64,000 nt of DNA from Megalobrama amblycephala (lineage: Eukaryota; Chordata; Actinopteri; Cypriniformes; Xenocyprididae). The stretch is taken from the NCBI RefSeq assembly GCF_018812025.1, contig NC_063049.1:5012354-5076353 (forward strand), given 5' to 3'. Made by a program: the position numbers and the translations under genes. The notes under the pieces are model-generated. The model saw only the letters and a list, made by a program, of their open reading frames with translations, had not been told where the DNA came from and searched no databases. Position 1 is the first letter of the stretch. Every line of letters begins with the position of its first letter. Of this stretch, positions 1-11,482 are shown in pieces.

Positions 1-570
1 TACACTCTAAAAAATGCTGGGTTAAAAACAACCCAAGTTGGGTTGAAAATGGACAAACCCAGCGATTGGGTTGTTTTAACCCAGCGGTTGGGTTAAATGT
101 TTGCCCAACCTGCTGGGTAGTTTTATTTAAACCAACTATTGTTTAAAAATTGCTATATGGCTAGCTTAAAATGAACCCAAAATAGTTGGGAAATTAAAAA
201 CCAGATGCAATTAGAGGCAACAATAATAGACAAAAGGTGAATGTTTATTAATAAGCTTTAATATTTTATTAATATAAATTTAATAGTTTAATAGTTTATT
301 AATATAAATTTATTAATAAGCAATTTAATAAATGTTTATTGTTTAATAATTATTCATTGAACATTAATAAATGTTCATTTCCAACATACTTTGGGTTAAT
401 TTTAATTAAGCAATACAGTAATTTTTAAACAATAGTTGAGTTAAATAAAACTACCCAGCAGGTTGGGCAAACATTTAACCCTACCGCTGGGTTAAAACAA
501 CCCAATTGCTGGGTTTGTCCATTTTCAACCCAACTTGAGTTGTTTTTAACCCAGCATTTTTTAGAGTGTA
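1..570. mobile_element. Palindromic MITE with ~150-bp inverted repeats
   Basis: Positions 1-150 and 421-570 are near-perfect reverse complements, beginning CACTCTAAAAAATGCTGGGT and ending with its complement. Each arm carries short AACCCAGC/GCTGGGTT repeats. The middle (about 180-410) is AT-rich with repeated TTAATAAAT words and no open frame. A TA precedes the left arm and follows the right arm, fitting a TA target duplication, but the window starts at base 1 so the left flank cannot be checked. It has no coding capacity and must have been mobilised in trans. Confidence 0.85.
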
Positions 571-2475
571 TGAAATAAATATTTTACAAAACTTTGAAAC
601 TGAAAGAAAATCAAAGCCAAACATCAGAACAAATGTCGGGCCAAACTTTTAAAAGATGAGCTTTCAGTAAAATTTTGTTTGTGTGGAGTACCAAACTTTT
701 CCACTAGACAATATCCAGGCTCCACTGATGGTCATATAAGGATGCATCCATTTCCATATATGGTTTGATTGATGCGAACCATATATTTTAATAATTTTCA
801 TAATATTTATGAAGTAGACCTCCTATTCAGAAGAAGTTTAGGCAGTAATCTCTACAACCCTCATAAAATACATACAGAAATAACCAGAGCGTGCATTATA
901 TTTCGGCACCACATCACAAATTGAGAATCTTGGGGCACGGGCTGTCTTAAAAATAGTGGTTAAAAACATTTTTATTATTCATAAATTCCGATATTTGTCT
1001 TTTGTATTGTGTAAAAAGTATTGATATTAAAAGTTAATTGTTTGTAACTGATTTGTGTTTTTCTTGTTTGTTTGTTTGATTTTTTTTTGTTTTTTTCTCC
1101 ATAGTGTGATTTTTGGGGAATTGTATTGAATCATTCAGCATTCCCCTATGCTGTTTCTGGACCTTGAATGATGATAATTATGTTGCTTTCTATGGGCGAT
1201 AAAAAAAAAACAAAAAAAAAAACTCTTGGATCTCATCAAAAATAAGTGACAAACTAAAATATTTTGTCAATTAAACATTTTTTTTTCCCCCATATACAAT
1301 AATAGCATGTTTTAGAAATTCTAATTTAAATAATTTTGAAGTTTCACAATGAACACACTGCAAACTACAGCTATATAGACTAGGTCAAAACAATACACTC
1401 AAACAGATGAAGAAACATATTCAGGCATTCAAAAAAACACAGAGCTGAACAAAACAGCCCCCTCCCTCCACTCACAGCTCTCACAGAACAGGAGGCAAAT
1501 AGACGAGACAGTACGAATGCTATAAATTTCTTAAAATAATATTTTCTGAATGTTCAGGCTCTTCCTCTCAGTCTTTATTCACCTTTCTTTCCCATGGTTT
1601 CTCAACAGATATTGGTGACTATAGCAATATGATGATAATGGTGATATGGCAACTAGTAAATACAGTAAGTTTCATCATGCTAGCATATGTGGACGTATTT
1701 AAAATGTGTGTTACAACTGACCCCATGTTAGGTTTTGCCCCGCTCTCCCCTAAATACTAAAGCTCTACAAATGCATGACCTGAAATATAGCAACATACTT
1801 TATAGTGTGCAACCATTAGACACAGTGAAATTATCAAGAGGCAGAAATCTTCTGAAATAAAGACACTGAATAATCTAACCTGAGAAAAGCTGCTGAGGTC
1901 AGATTAAAAAGTATTAATAAAAAAAAAAAAAAAAAAGAAAATCTACTGTGACAGATTTTCAGGATGTATACCCTTATCAACTACTTCATGAAGAAGAGAA
2001 ACAAAACAACATGTACTATACCTTGTAAAAGCAAATGAACAATCAGAGGTCCCATCATGTTCCAGGGTTTGCCTTTAGGTGAAAAAAGAAAACAAGTTCA
2101 AAAGAAGTAAAATAAAAAAAACATTTAAAAAAAAAAAAAGTGAAGACCATTTTTAACAATGGAAATGTTACAAAAGTGGATAAATTTATGTAAATTGACA
2201 ACAATGGAAATAAGTATTCTGTTAAATAGAATGCATCCTTAAAAAATCACTTTGTAATGTTAAATCAGATGTAATATACTCTTTTCCATTTTTACCTTCT
2301 TAATGCGGTCTTATTTGCAATTAAGTCGACTGGATGGAAAAGGCCTAAACCATACACTGATTTCAAAATATGAAAAACTGTGAGCAAAAGATAAAAAACA
2401 CTATTTTGTTATGCAAGAAAGATTTTGAAAGAGGAAGTGTGAAACTTTCACTAGTACAGAGTAACAGAGACAGAA
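571..2475. other. Unassigned AT-rich DNA, no gene seen
   Basis: No convincing ORF or RNA gene. It contains homopolymer stretches (T runs near 1081-1100, A runs near 1200-1222, 1920-1937 and 2127-2140). A short piece near 1153-1250 (CTGGACCTTGA ... TCTATGGGCGA ... ATCAAAAATAA) resembles the repeat at 10087-10274. The rest looks like decayed intergenic sequence. Confidence 0.5.
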
Positions 2476-2858
2476 AGATATGTGGTAACACTTATATACA
2501 ATAACAGTACATGAATAACCATGAACTAATACCTAAATTAATAGTTACTTCCACATGAACTCATGATTAGTTAAGATATGAACTAATCATGAACTAATGA
2601 AGAGTGATCCTTAACTACGACCGGAGTCATAAGGATTCATGCATGAAAACAGCAGCCTTAACTACGCGTTAATACATGTTTGATAATTAATGCATTAATT
2701 AACATTTAGGGGTAAACTAAATAAATCAGCCTCCATAAGAGTAAACAAGAAGTACTCTGAATTTGAATTAAACGTGATTTAATACTGTCATAATTTACAC
2801 TGTAATATCATAATCTGCCATCTGCAGCTTTGTGACAAATAATTGCAATGGCACATGA

Positions 2859-3152
2859 TGTTACGGTTACGCTGGTGTTGTAGTGATGAGACATAAACAG
2901 ATATCCAGATTTAGGGTATTTAATCAAAGACGCAGGAGATAACACTCAGTGTACATACATAGAACAAAGATAGCAACATTAAGGTCCGACAGGGAGTGAA
3001 GGGAGTGAGTCCATTATATGGGGAGTGCTGACGAGGGAGTCCAGGTGACTATGATCTGTGATGAAGGGGAGATGACGAGGGAAGTGAGTGCAGGTGTGGA
3101 GAACTGGAGGATCATGGTGAATTGGAGTTCTAGAGACAAGGGATCTGTGACA
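2859..3152 (-). repeat. 3' LTR (minus-strand element)
   Basis: Read on the minus strand it starts TGTCACAG and ends CGTAACA. It contains an ATTAAA poly(A)-signal-like hexamer (complement of TTTAAT near 2921). A polypurine tract lies immediately upstream on the minus strand. Confidence 0.85.
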
Positions 3153-3430
3153 GTACCTCCCCCTCCCGGGGCGCGTCCTCGCGCCGTAGGTAACACCGGG
3201 GGGGGGGGTGGGCACCCTGGAGACCTCATGCCGGTGCAGGGAGAGGCATGGGTAGGAGTGGAGGTCTCCAGGGCGGGTCCATGAGCCATGGCGGGTCGGG
3301 TGCAGCGGGCAGCCATGGCGGGTCGGGAGCCTTGGGTGGCCATGGCAAAGCCCCACCCACATGTGTGTCCCCCACATGTCCCCCACCCATGGGTACTTGC
3401 CCCCCCCCAAAAAAAAATACTTGGGGAGGT

Positions 3431-4153
3431 TTAGGATCTTCTTGAGGGGTCCCAGAAATATCGTGGAAATGTGGGTGGAGGAGCATGGAGCTGGCTTGGC
3501 GGAACGGTTGGTTCGGCGGCTGCGACTGGAGCGGCTGGCTCGGCGGCAGAGACTGGAGCGGCTGGCTCGGCGGCAGAGACTGGAGCGGCTGGCTCGGCGG
3601 CTGAGACTGGAGCGGCTGGCTCGGCGGCGGCGGCGGCTGGAGCTGAGTGAAGAGGGGTCCAGTCCATCCCCTCATAAACAATGAGAAGCCCCACTGGTAC
3701 AGAAGCTGGCTCGGCAGAGACTGGAGCTGCTTGCCCGGAGGAGACTGGAGCCACTTGCTTGGCGGAGACTGGCGCTATACCGTTGAAGCGGTATGTGAAG
3801 GGTTCTGGGGCGTGATGAGTTGGTGATGCCCAATGAGTTTCTGATGGGGCTGGACAAGGAACACGAGGATTCTCTAAATCAACTTCGAAATTGGAACCAT
3901 TTAAAAGGAGAATCAAATTTATGGAATCGGCTAGGGAGAGATTACAGGCAGGTTCGCAATAGCGAATCATGTCCTTGTCCAGACCCATCAGAAAAACTGC
4001 ATTGAGGCAAGCATCAGTCCAACTCACCAGAAAAGCAACCTCCAGAAACTCCTCCACATACCTCTCCAACGATCCGCCATTTTGCCGCAAACAGCATAGC
4101 CTGTCCGTTGCCTGGAGAGACTGTGGAGATTCGGGGATCAGGAAAATACCCAT
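3431..4153 (-). CDS. gag-like ORF of the LTR element
   Basis: A 240-aa open frame. The N-terminal half (about residues 25-90) has the helical capsid-like pattern seen in fish Gypsy gag-like proteins (SLERYVEEFLEVAF, FLMGLDKDMIRYC). The C-terminal half is a low-complexity run of about four SAAEPAAPV repeats followed by a proline-rich tail. No CCHC zinc knuckle is present and the frame ends before any protease, so it is either a truncated gag or the only protein of a gag-only derivative. The ATG at 4153 is the first in frame. The other-strand and other-frame ORFs at 3014-3684 are shadows of the repeat-coding tail. Confidence 0.6.
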   Translation of the reverse strand: MGIFLIPESPQSLQATDRLCCLRQNGGSLERYVEEFLEVAFLVSWTDACLNAVFLMGLDKDMIRYCEPACNLSLADSINLILLLNGSNFEVDLENPRVPCPAPSETHWASPTHHAPEPFTYRFNGIAPVSAKQVAPVSSGQAAPVSAEPASVPVGLLIVYEGMDWTPLHSAPAAAAAEPAAPVSAAEPAAPVSAAEPAAPVSAAEPAAPVAAAEPTVPPSQLHAPPPTFPRYFWDPSRRS

Positions 4154-4159
4154 TGTAGC

Positions 4160-5127
4160 TGTGCTGACAAACTGCCTGGGAGCTCCTCAGTGGTGAAACT
4201 CCTCCTCCTTCAATCAGTGGTGAACCAGGTGGAACAAATCTTCCAGGTAATCTGAGCGTGCCAGTACCTGGCTCTGTTGTCTTTAGACCGCAGTCAAAGA
4301 AGCATTTAAGGCACTACAAGACCAAGGAAACTATCTTTGTCATCAAGGTGACTGTGCAAGATCAAGCCTTCTACAATACTGTGAAGGACAGCCGGTAAGC
4401 ACCATATTGGCCATGTTTGACTAGATTGACTTAAGCAGTGCAGTGCTAATGATACTCTGGAAAATACAAACTCTTAACTCTTGTTGACTTTGATAGGACT
4501 TTGCAGTGGTATTTGTAAATTCAAATGTTGTTTGTGGGGTATAAAGGAAAAGTAAGAAAAGCCAAATTCATTGTTTGACAAAGAATGTGTTTGAAATGGT
4601 TAAAAGTAATTTCAACTTTGTAGAAATCTTAATAAACCAAGTTCTTAATTCAGTTAAAAATGTATAGTCTAAAATTATTTGGCTAAAGATACTTGGTTAA
4701 AAGATAAGAAAATTCTGAAAATTAAAATAACAATTGATTGTTTTGTAAAGGATATATAGTTGTGTGGCTACAATGATGCCTTAGAATAGTTCTTTACTAT
4801 GAAAATACTTCTTAAAGTGGAAAACTTGTATTTTGTAATGACAGTACTGTGTTTATCTGAGGTGAATGTGAAGAATTGTTTAGTTTGGCTGTCAGCTCAA
4901 ATAATAACTGGTATTTGTCATTTCTTTTGAGGTTTTTCACCTGTTTACTGCTATCAAGGAATGGTAAATAAAAGACAAACAACTGTTCCCATGGCTGTTT
5001 ATTGAGTGAAATCCAGTTAAAAGCTTCATGTGGAGGGATTGTCCTTTTCAAGTGGGGAATTGCACAAGGGAAGAGGCAAAACTTGACAGTAGCACTTAAG
5101 GATATCCAGCAGTTTGGTCGGATCTTC
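4160..5127. other. Internal non-gag segment of LTR element, possibly captured
   Basis: This stretch lies between the 5' LTR and the gag-like ORF. In the related Gypsy at 11303 the gag ATG comes about 30 bp after the LTR, so nearly 1 kb here is unexpected. On the plus strand an ATG-less open frame of about 75 codons runs from about 4168 to 4395 and ends at a donor-like CCG/GTAAGC. A second plus-strand frame occupies 5002-5127 (about 42 codons before the LTR). On the minus strand 4812-5051 is also open. I do not recognise any of these peptides; capture of host exons is an inference. Confidence 0.35.
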
Positions 5128-5420
5128 TGTTACGGTTACGCTGGTGTTGTAGTGATGAGACATAAACAGATATCCAGATTTAGGGTATTTAATCAAAGAC
5201 GCAGGAGATAACACTCAGTGTACATACATAGAACAAAGATAGCAACATTAAGATCTGACAGGGAGTGAAGGGAGTGAGTCCATTATATGGGGAGTGCTGA
5301 CGAGGGAGTCCAGGTGACTATGATCTGTGATGAAGGGGAGATGACGAGGGAAGTGAGTGCAGGTGTGGAGAACAGGAGGATCATGGGAATTGGAGTTCTA
5401 GAGACAAGGGATCTGTGACA
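5128..5420 (-). repeat. 5' LTR (minus-strand element)
   Basis: Near-identical direct copy of 2859-3152. On the minus strand it is followed at 5127 downwards by GAAGATCCGACCAAAC, closely matching the bases after the 5' LTR of the Gypsy element at 11303, so this may be the primer-binding region of one family group. Confidence 0.85.
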
Positions 5421-6043
5421 CATGATTATTTAGCCATTAATTACATAGATCTGTCTAATCAAATGTGGAAAATAGACTAACTACCACTAATAAATTTAAT
5501 TTGATCTAAACTGTTTTCTGATTTTTACAGTTCATTTATATTTAGTCATAGCTAAATAGTCATAGTTTATTCCCGGAACTAAAGTATGTAGGGTTTGTTT
5601 CTGGCGGGACACTCATTAGTGGCGCACGCTAGGTGTTCTCTTGGCGCGTTTGTTGTGTTGCTGGCATTTTAAACTAATAAATGTTGACTGCTTTGGTAAG
5701 CCGAATTAATAATTAAAGACATATTTACATGTATGTTTTATTGGGATTTTCAGGAGGTTATGTGCAGTTATTAACTGTATTTGTATTTTTGTCGTTTAAA
5801 TGTATATGCTTTGATTAGCATTAGCTTGTGGACGCGCACGATTTTACATGTAAATGTGCCTTATGTGTATCTTTACAGGTATGTTTATGGCTTGCTTTCA
5901 AGTCCATATATGTTTAATTATATAAATAAAAATAAAATACAAATACTTTTTATTTTAGTTTTTTTGTACTGGGGTGTAAAGGAATAAGGATGGCACTCTA
6001 TAGTGTTTATTCATATTAGTTAATGATGTGTGATATGTGCATC

Positions 6044-6179
6044 ATGTCATGACTTTACTTGAGGGGGCACAATCATAATTAACTCATTATTAACTAAGCA
6101 TATACTAACATCAACTAATGGTTTGTTAATGTATACTTATGTCATGACTTTACTTGAGGGGGCACAATCATAATTAATT
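6044..6179. repeat. Short direct duplication (two ~40-bp copies, 95 bp apart)
   Basis: ATGTCATGACTTTACTTGAG plus the following GGGGCACAATCATAATTAA occurs at about 6044 and again at about 6139 within the hAT-like element. No matching copy was noticed in the left half of the element. Confidence 0.7.
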
Positions 6180-6943
6180 CACTGTTAACTACTTACCAAA
6201 TTCAGCTCATGATTATCATTAACTTACTATCAAATACACATGTACTAACACAACTATACAAGTATTCAGCCCAGTTAAGTGATGTTGTGTGACTTTTCAA
6301 AAAGTCAGAGAATGGAGGTACAGTATGATCACGGCCTGCGTCTGGATGGAGAGTGAACTTCTGAATCTGATCCCAGCAACAAACGCTCCCAGACCTTAGT
6401 GCATGTTTCCTGTTTGGTTATTTTTTTTGGGAACCGATTCCTCAGGAACTGATGTAAGTCACAGTAGTTTAGTTTGATAGGAAAGAATATCACAAAACAG
6501 ATTAAGACCTTTTAAGATAAATAGTGTATTTAGTATTTTATATGTTTGATAAGGAGGATAAGTGAAAATAATGGCAAACTAATCATGTGCCTTTCAGTAA
6601 TGTTTATAATGAAGCTGCTGATGTCAGTAGTTTAAATTCTGACAATAATAAATTGTTTAAATTTATTTCAAAGTCCAAATATGTATTATTCCTTCTTATA
6701 GAGACTGTTTGATTTAGTTTACCCTAAATGTTAATTAATGCATTAATTATCAAACATGTATTAACGCATAGTTAAGGCTTCTGTTTTCATGCATGAATCC
6801 CTATGACTCCTGTCGTAGTTAAGGATCACTCTTCATTAGTTCATATCTTAACTAATCTTGAGTTCATGTTGAAGTAACTATTAACTCAGGTATTAGTTCA
6901 TGGTTATTTATGTACTGTTATTGTAAAGTGTTACCAGATATGT

Positions 6944-7955
6944 TATTTACTTCAAGATCTGCTTTGCTTAACTGAAGCAGAGATTAGTCAACACCACAAA
7001 TACCTCTTAATTAAACATTTTCCAAGCTCTAGCCCCTACCACTGCCACTTTAAATGAGGTAAAGTGTTTGAGGCATCTTATTTTGAAACATCTTGATTTT
7101 GTGCTCGATAAAGCATGACAAACCCAAGATGCAAAAAAGAAGAAAACAACAGCAGCTCTGTGTCACTCTGTTTAAGTAGGTTTAGGGATTGTACATTTTA
7201 ATAGATAAACTGTAAACAACAAAGATTTTCTCAATCAATTTGACACATTTCTCCAACTGAATGTAGTTGCTCTCAAAACAATTAACACAGCAAACACACT
7301 CGTATGTTGGCAAAACAGTTAAGTATTCACCGCATAATGAAGCGCTGCATTTGATTGTAGAAATGCATTTATCAAAAATAAATAGTAACATCAGAACTAT
7401 AAGTGTGTTCTCTGTTGATTTGACAAATTTAGCTGTAGATACACAAATACATAAATAAAAATACTTTTTCATGTTCTTTAGTCGTGTTCTTCAAAGTTCT
7501 TTAATGAAGAGTATGGTTGTTTTACGATGAGTGTCTTGTGTTATGTGCTTATTAATTTAATGTCTTAAACTGCCGATCTATGTTACCTTGCTAATAAATA
7601 GTGCTTACATATAGTTCGGATATATGCACTACAGAGCTGATAGTTACGGCCCGTTCAAATGAACGCTGGGCGATCCATTTGCTCGGTCATAAAATAAGTG
7701 ACTCTTTCATAATTCCCTATAAATTAAATAATAATTCCATTTGAGCTAATTTGCTACATCAACGTCACAGCATATATTTTCACGAGTCATGCATCGTGAA
7801 GAAAAAAAAAAAACAAAAAAGCTGTGAATGCTGGATCCTTCTGAAACCCGTCTTTATTCTTCTACCTACTACACTTTGCTCTTCTCTTCCCCTCTGTCCA
7901 TATCTTCTTATATTTTCTTCTCTTGCTCTTTAGGTTTTTTTTTTTAATTGCTAAC
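6944..7955. other. Unassigned AT-rich sequence
   Basis: No convincing gene. The open stretch at 7182-7472 on the minus strand has no recognisable motif and an AT-rich composition expected by chance. Oligo(A) near 7801-7812 and T runs near 7936-7945 adjoin the solo LTR. Confidence 0.4.
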
Positions 7956-8327
7956 TGTCATAAACAGAAGGAGACAGATGAAGTGAGTACAATATAAACA
8001 GTCTTTATTTCAGGCAAGCAGGATCAGCTGAGCGGCAGTGCAAAACAGGTAAGGATAGCAGTCACAGAGAATGTTGCTTGTGGACTTAGCTGGTGGTAAT
8101 GCAGTATTTCTGTGATTCGGTGAAGGCGGCGATGACTGGGCAGAGGATCCGGGAAGACAAACAAGTGGAACAGAAGGCAGACGACAGAAGATGAATCGGG
8201 AATCGGCAGGTGAGTATGCAGGGAATCAGGGTAATGGTTGACTGAGTGCAGGTGTGGATCCGGAGGGATGCTAGGAAATGTAGTGAGGACAGAGTGACTG
8301 AGCTGGTGACTGAGAGTGACTGTGACA
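7956..8327 (-). mobile_element. Probable solo LTR, Gypsy-like
   Basis: On the minus strand it begins TGTCACAGT and ends TTTATGACA (TG...CA). It carries an AATAAA signal (complement of TTTATT near 8004-8009) close to the 3' end, as expected for the R region. GC content and the start TGTCACAG resemble the LTRs at 2859 and 11303. Flanks CTAAC and CTACT are only a partial 5-bp match, so boundaries are tentative. No internal region or second LTR is nearby. Confidence 0.55.
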
Positions 8328-10086
8328 CTACTATACTTTTGTCCAATCTGTAGTCACATTTTCAAAACTCTAACATCCGTCTGTTTGTGACCATACCATT
8401 AACACCACTCATGTCGTTTTCACACAAAATGCAGTCAATTAACACATTTCTAAAATGCTTAAATATTCTTTTCACACAAGCTTACCCAATACCAAAATCA
8501 TGGATCTTTCTGTTCTTATTCACAAATGCTTAAACAGCATATCAGAAATGAAGACCTAATGTTCCAAACCTTAAATATAGTATAAACCCTCCACTTCTAT
8601 AACAACAGCAGCAGCTCAAAAGTGTAAAAAAATATGTGTTAAAATATTGAAACAACTGATATGCATTTTTAGGTACAGATCACTGAAATATTGAGAAATA
8701 GCTGATTCCAGTCTCAGTCAGATGTTAAAGTTCTTTCCATTACTTGGACTTACAGTACATAGTAAAAAAGGGACTTTTTGGATTTGTTCAATGTGGATGC
8801 TAAACAACTCAGAGAAGCAGAGAGAAAAAAAATGTCTGGGTGAGGGAGAGGAAGAGTTGAAGGAGAAGAGGTGTAGTTGGATCAGGACAAGGGAGAAGAA
8901 GAGGTAGGGGAAAGGAGTTTCCCTCTCACACATGGGACTTATGAAAGCTTATTTCTGTCATGGAATAGAAAATGCTTAGAAAAATTACTTAGAAAATACT
9001 AGAAAATATGCGGTCTGCGTATAGGGCAGTAAGGGGGCACCATCCCACCCTCTATGGGGGCACCATCAACACCCCACCCCACCCCTAGAAAGCAATTTCA
9101 ATGGAGGTGGCAACTGAAGTTCTGCATAGGGGACCCATTTGCGTGTTTTATAAAACAGTTTTCTGTAAGCACACATCCAAAGCACATGCACAAGGTGCCA
9201 CCCCTCAGCCCGTGAACAATAAAGAGCTAAAGCCTGCTAGATGACTGCATAATATTCATTACGTCAATACGTGGTATTTTCATTCTGCCTAGTGTCATGT
9301 TAGCCCTTTACATTTGTTTGCTTCTCTCCTCTGTACTCACATACTGTATTTCAATACAGCCGAATTACCAATAAAGCTGACATACTTTTCTGTTTCTGTT
9401 GTCAGATAAAGGAATAAATATGAAATAGTGACTGAAACGCAGTCTGTTACCAGCAGCTGTTACCAGCTGTTATCTGCTGCTCTGCACTAAAACCCCGATT
9501 TATAGCATTATCAAATTGTCGGTTGACAAAAATAACCATAGACATGAGATAAAGACAATAGACCTTTATTACACTTCATATCATGTATGTGAAACAGTGT
9601 ATCGCTACTTCCGGTCCCATCGCAACGCAATCAAAACTAAGGGCTAAATCCTCTTGCTGTTGTTACTGCAGCATACCCGGATGCTCTAATTCTAAACAAT
9701 GACATCCTTGCCTCAGTTTTCATGATTTCCCGTGAGACTGATACAGTGGGATGAAGGTTCTTCTTCTAAAATAATACGCAGGAGTACGCTCATGTGTAGT
9801 AGAGCTATGCATTTCAAAACTGAGGATGTTTACATCTCAGATCTTCAGTCTGCTGAAATGTTCCCTTCCAAATGTGCATTCTGAATAATGCTGCTGAGCT
9901 GGTGTTCTGACGTAGAAACCTGGAAGCGATGAATGTAAACCGAGTACGAGAATGACACCGAAGAGAGGATATTGTTGAATAAAGGCGTTATTTTTGTTTT
10001 GTTTTTGCGCACAAAATCTATTCTCGCCGCTTTATAAAATTAAGGTTGAACCACTGCAGTCACGTGGACTATTTTAACAATGTCTT
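8328..10086. other. Unassigned intergenic sequence with one basic ORF scrap
   Basis: No host gene recognised. Plus-strand 8722-8907 encodes a 61-residue peptide with a K/R/E-rich tail that could be the decayed N-terminus of a DNA-transposon protein; this is a weak impression. Around 9020-9085 there are repeated GGGGGCACCATC words. The remainder, including 9500-9990, shows no structure that I can name. Confidence 0.35.
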
Positions 10087-10274
10087 TAGAACCTTTCTGG
10101 ACCTTGAAAGTGGTGGTTAAATTGCTGTCTATGGACGAGTCAGATACCTCTTGGATATTTAATCAAAAATATCTTAGTGTGTTCCAAAGATGAACAAAGG
10201 TCTTACAGGTATGGAAAGACATGTGGGTGAGTAATTAATGACATAATTTTTGGGTGAACTAACACTTTAAAATA
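10087..10274. repeat. Right half of a TTAA-type MITE
   Basis: Sequence from CTTTCTGGACCTTGA to GGGTGAACTAACACTTTAA is a repeat that I recognise from cyprinid genomes. Its end (GTGAACTAACACT then TTAA) matches the inverted termini at 18072 and 31775 (AGG..TAGTTCAC after TTAA). The left terminus was not found, so it is truncated or diverged. Confidence 0.55.
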
Positions 10275-11302
10275 GATGAATGAATGCGAAGTAACTGCCT
10301 TAAAGGAATGTAATGATTTTATCATTTAATCAACCTTAAACAGTATAATGCATTTACTACTTTGGATATTAAGAAATTTGGCAGATTGTCAATGAGAATG
10401 ACACAACATAATGATTAAAATATTTAATACAAATGAATAAATATGTTCATTCTGATTCTTATTCAGGTTTCACACACACATTGTCGCGGTCTCTAGTTTA
10501 GATGAGCACTGACACCGTGTAGTGAAAAAATTGCGTATGTTTATGAGCCACGTATGTTAATGAGCCATATGGCTTTCTCATATCGGCTTATGATTAAAAT
10601 TACAAGATCTGTTGAGTTTGGAAAATTCTGTACATATTAATCATCAAAATATCTTTTCTCCTTTCTCTGAAAATGTCCGGATTTTGAAATCAGCCTGTGG
10701 ATGCTCATTTTAAGAGGCATTTATTCAACTAGGTAATTACAGCATATTGAAAATATACATAACCAAAAGTTTATGTATGAACTGAGCGGTTTTGCCAACT
10801 TGGGGTTTTTTTTTTTTAACTTTTTTTTTTTTACAAACCTATCTATTTCCAACACACCAATACTGCACTGTGAACACAAGGTCTTGCTTTCCCGCTGCAG
10901 GTACACTTTTCTCAGTGTCTGCTCTTGTAGGAGTGGTTGATTCCAGGTTCGACTCCGGAGTCAACTCTGACTTCCCCTCTGAGTCTCTGAGTCCAGGGAG
11001 TGAATTTCAAGAGGGATATGGAGCTCCAGTTCAAAATGTAGATAATTCTTTTCTTCAATTGACTTGTTAATAAGACAACACACTTTTAGCGTGATTGTTC
11101 AAATTTGTGACATTATTTGAAATAAGCCTTTCGACGTCGTTGCTTGCAACAGGTAAAAATAGCATTAGCCATTAGCTTCAGACATCTACAATTCTGTCAA
11201 TATTTAACACAGTATGCCAAAATTCCAGTCAATTTAATGCCCTTGACTTCTCCTTTAAAATGTACGGGGGAAAAAATAGTCTTTAGGATCAGCAGAACAT
11301 AT
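10275..11302. other. Unassigned sequence upstream of Gypsy element
   Basis: AT-rich with T runs at 10807-10832. A plus-strand open stretch at 10792-11070 contains a CAGGTACA/ACTCCGGAGT segment but no recognisable domain. No RNA gene seen. Confidence 0.35.
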
Positions 11303-11451
11303 TGTCACAGACACGCCAGGCTCTTCCATCAGCCAATCACTCATCACTGCTGAGTCACCATCTACTTCCTTCTGTTGTTCATCCTCTGCTGTGTTCTCAA
11401 ATAAATTATCATCAACTCGCTATCTGTGTCTCTCACCATCTGTCCGTAACA
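11303..11451 (+). repeat. 5' LTR, internally deleted
   Basis: TG...CA ended (TGTCACAG ... CCGTAACA). It aligns to both ends of the 3' LTR but lacks the middle; the join is between CAGCCAATCACT and CATCACTGCT. AAATAAA is retained near 11400. GAAGATCGGACCAACAC follows directly. Confidence 0.8.
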
Positions 11452-11482
11452 GAAGATCGGACCAACACAGACGAGTCACAGC

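Larger units (their letters stand above)
2859..5420 (-). mobile_element. Non-autonomous Gypsy-type LTR retrotransposon
   Basis: Two direct repeats of 294 and 293 bp (2859-3152 and 5128-5420) have TG...CA ends and are flanked by an exact 5-bp duplication CATGA (2854-2858 and 5421-5425). Orientation is minus: a purine-rich tract complementary to 3153-3172 abuts the downstream LTR and the gag-like ORF is on the minus strand. There is no protease, reverse transcriptase or integrase, so it depends on another element. The LTRs differ at only a few bases (for example a 3-4 bp indel near 3118/5389), which points to a fairly young insertion. It sits inside the hAT-like element at 2484-6935 and is therefore younger than it. 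Confidence 0.88.
2484..6935. mobile_element. hAT-like element, GGTAACAC termini, 8-bp TSD
   Basis: The left arm (2484 to about 2720) and right arm (about 6713-6935) are reverse complements over about 230 bp, starting GGTAACACTT. The outer flanks carry an exact 8-bp duplication, AGATATGT, at 2476-2483 and 6936-6943; 8 bp is the usual hAT target-site length. No transposase is visible. Without the LTR element inserted at 2859-5420 the unit is about 1.9 kb and non-autonomous. Interior sequence includes a duplicated 40-bp segment at 6044 and 6139. The second GGTAACAC-ended element at 56713-59486 also has near-identical 8-bp flanks, which supports the assignment. Confidence 0.85.

Noticed and set aside
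3014..3684. Several overlapping Pro/His/Arg-rich ORFs on both strands
   Set aside because: They overlap the GC-rich repeated tail of the gag-like ORF and its 3' LTR junction; shadows of low-complexity sequence.
7182..7472. 96-aa minus-strand ORF
   Set aside because: No recognisable domain; length is within chance for AT-rich DNA.
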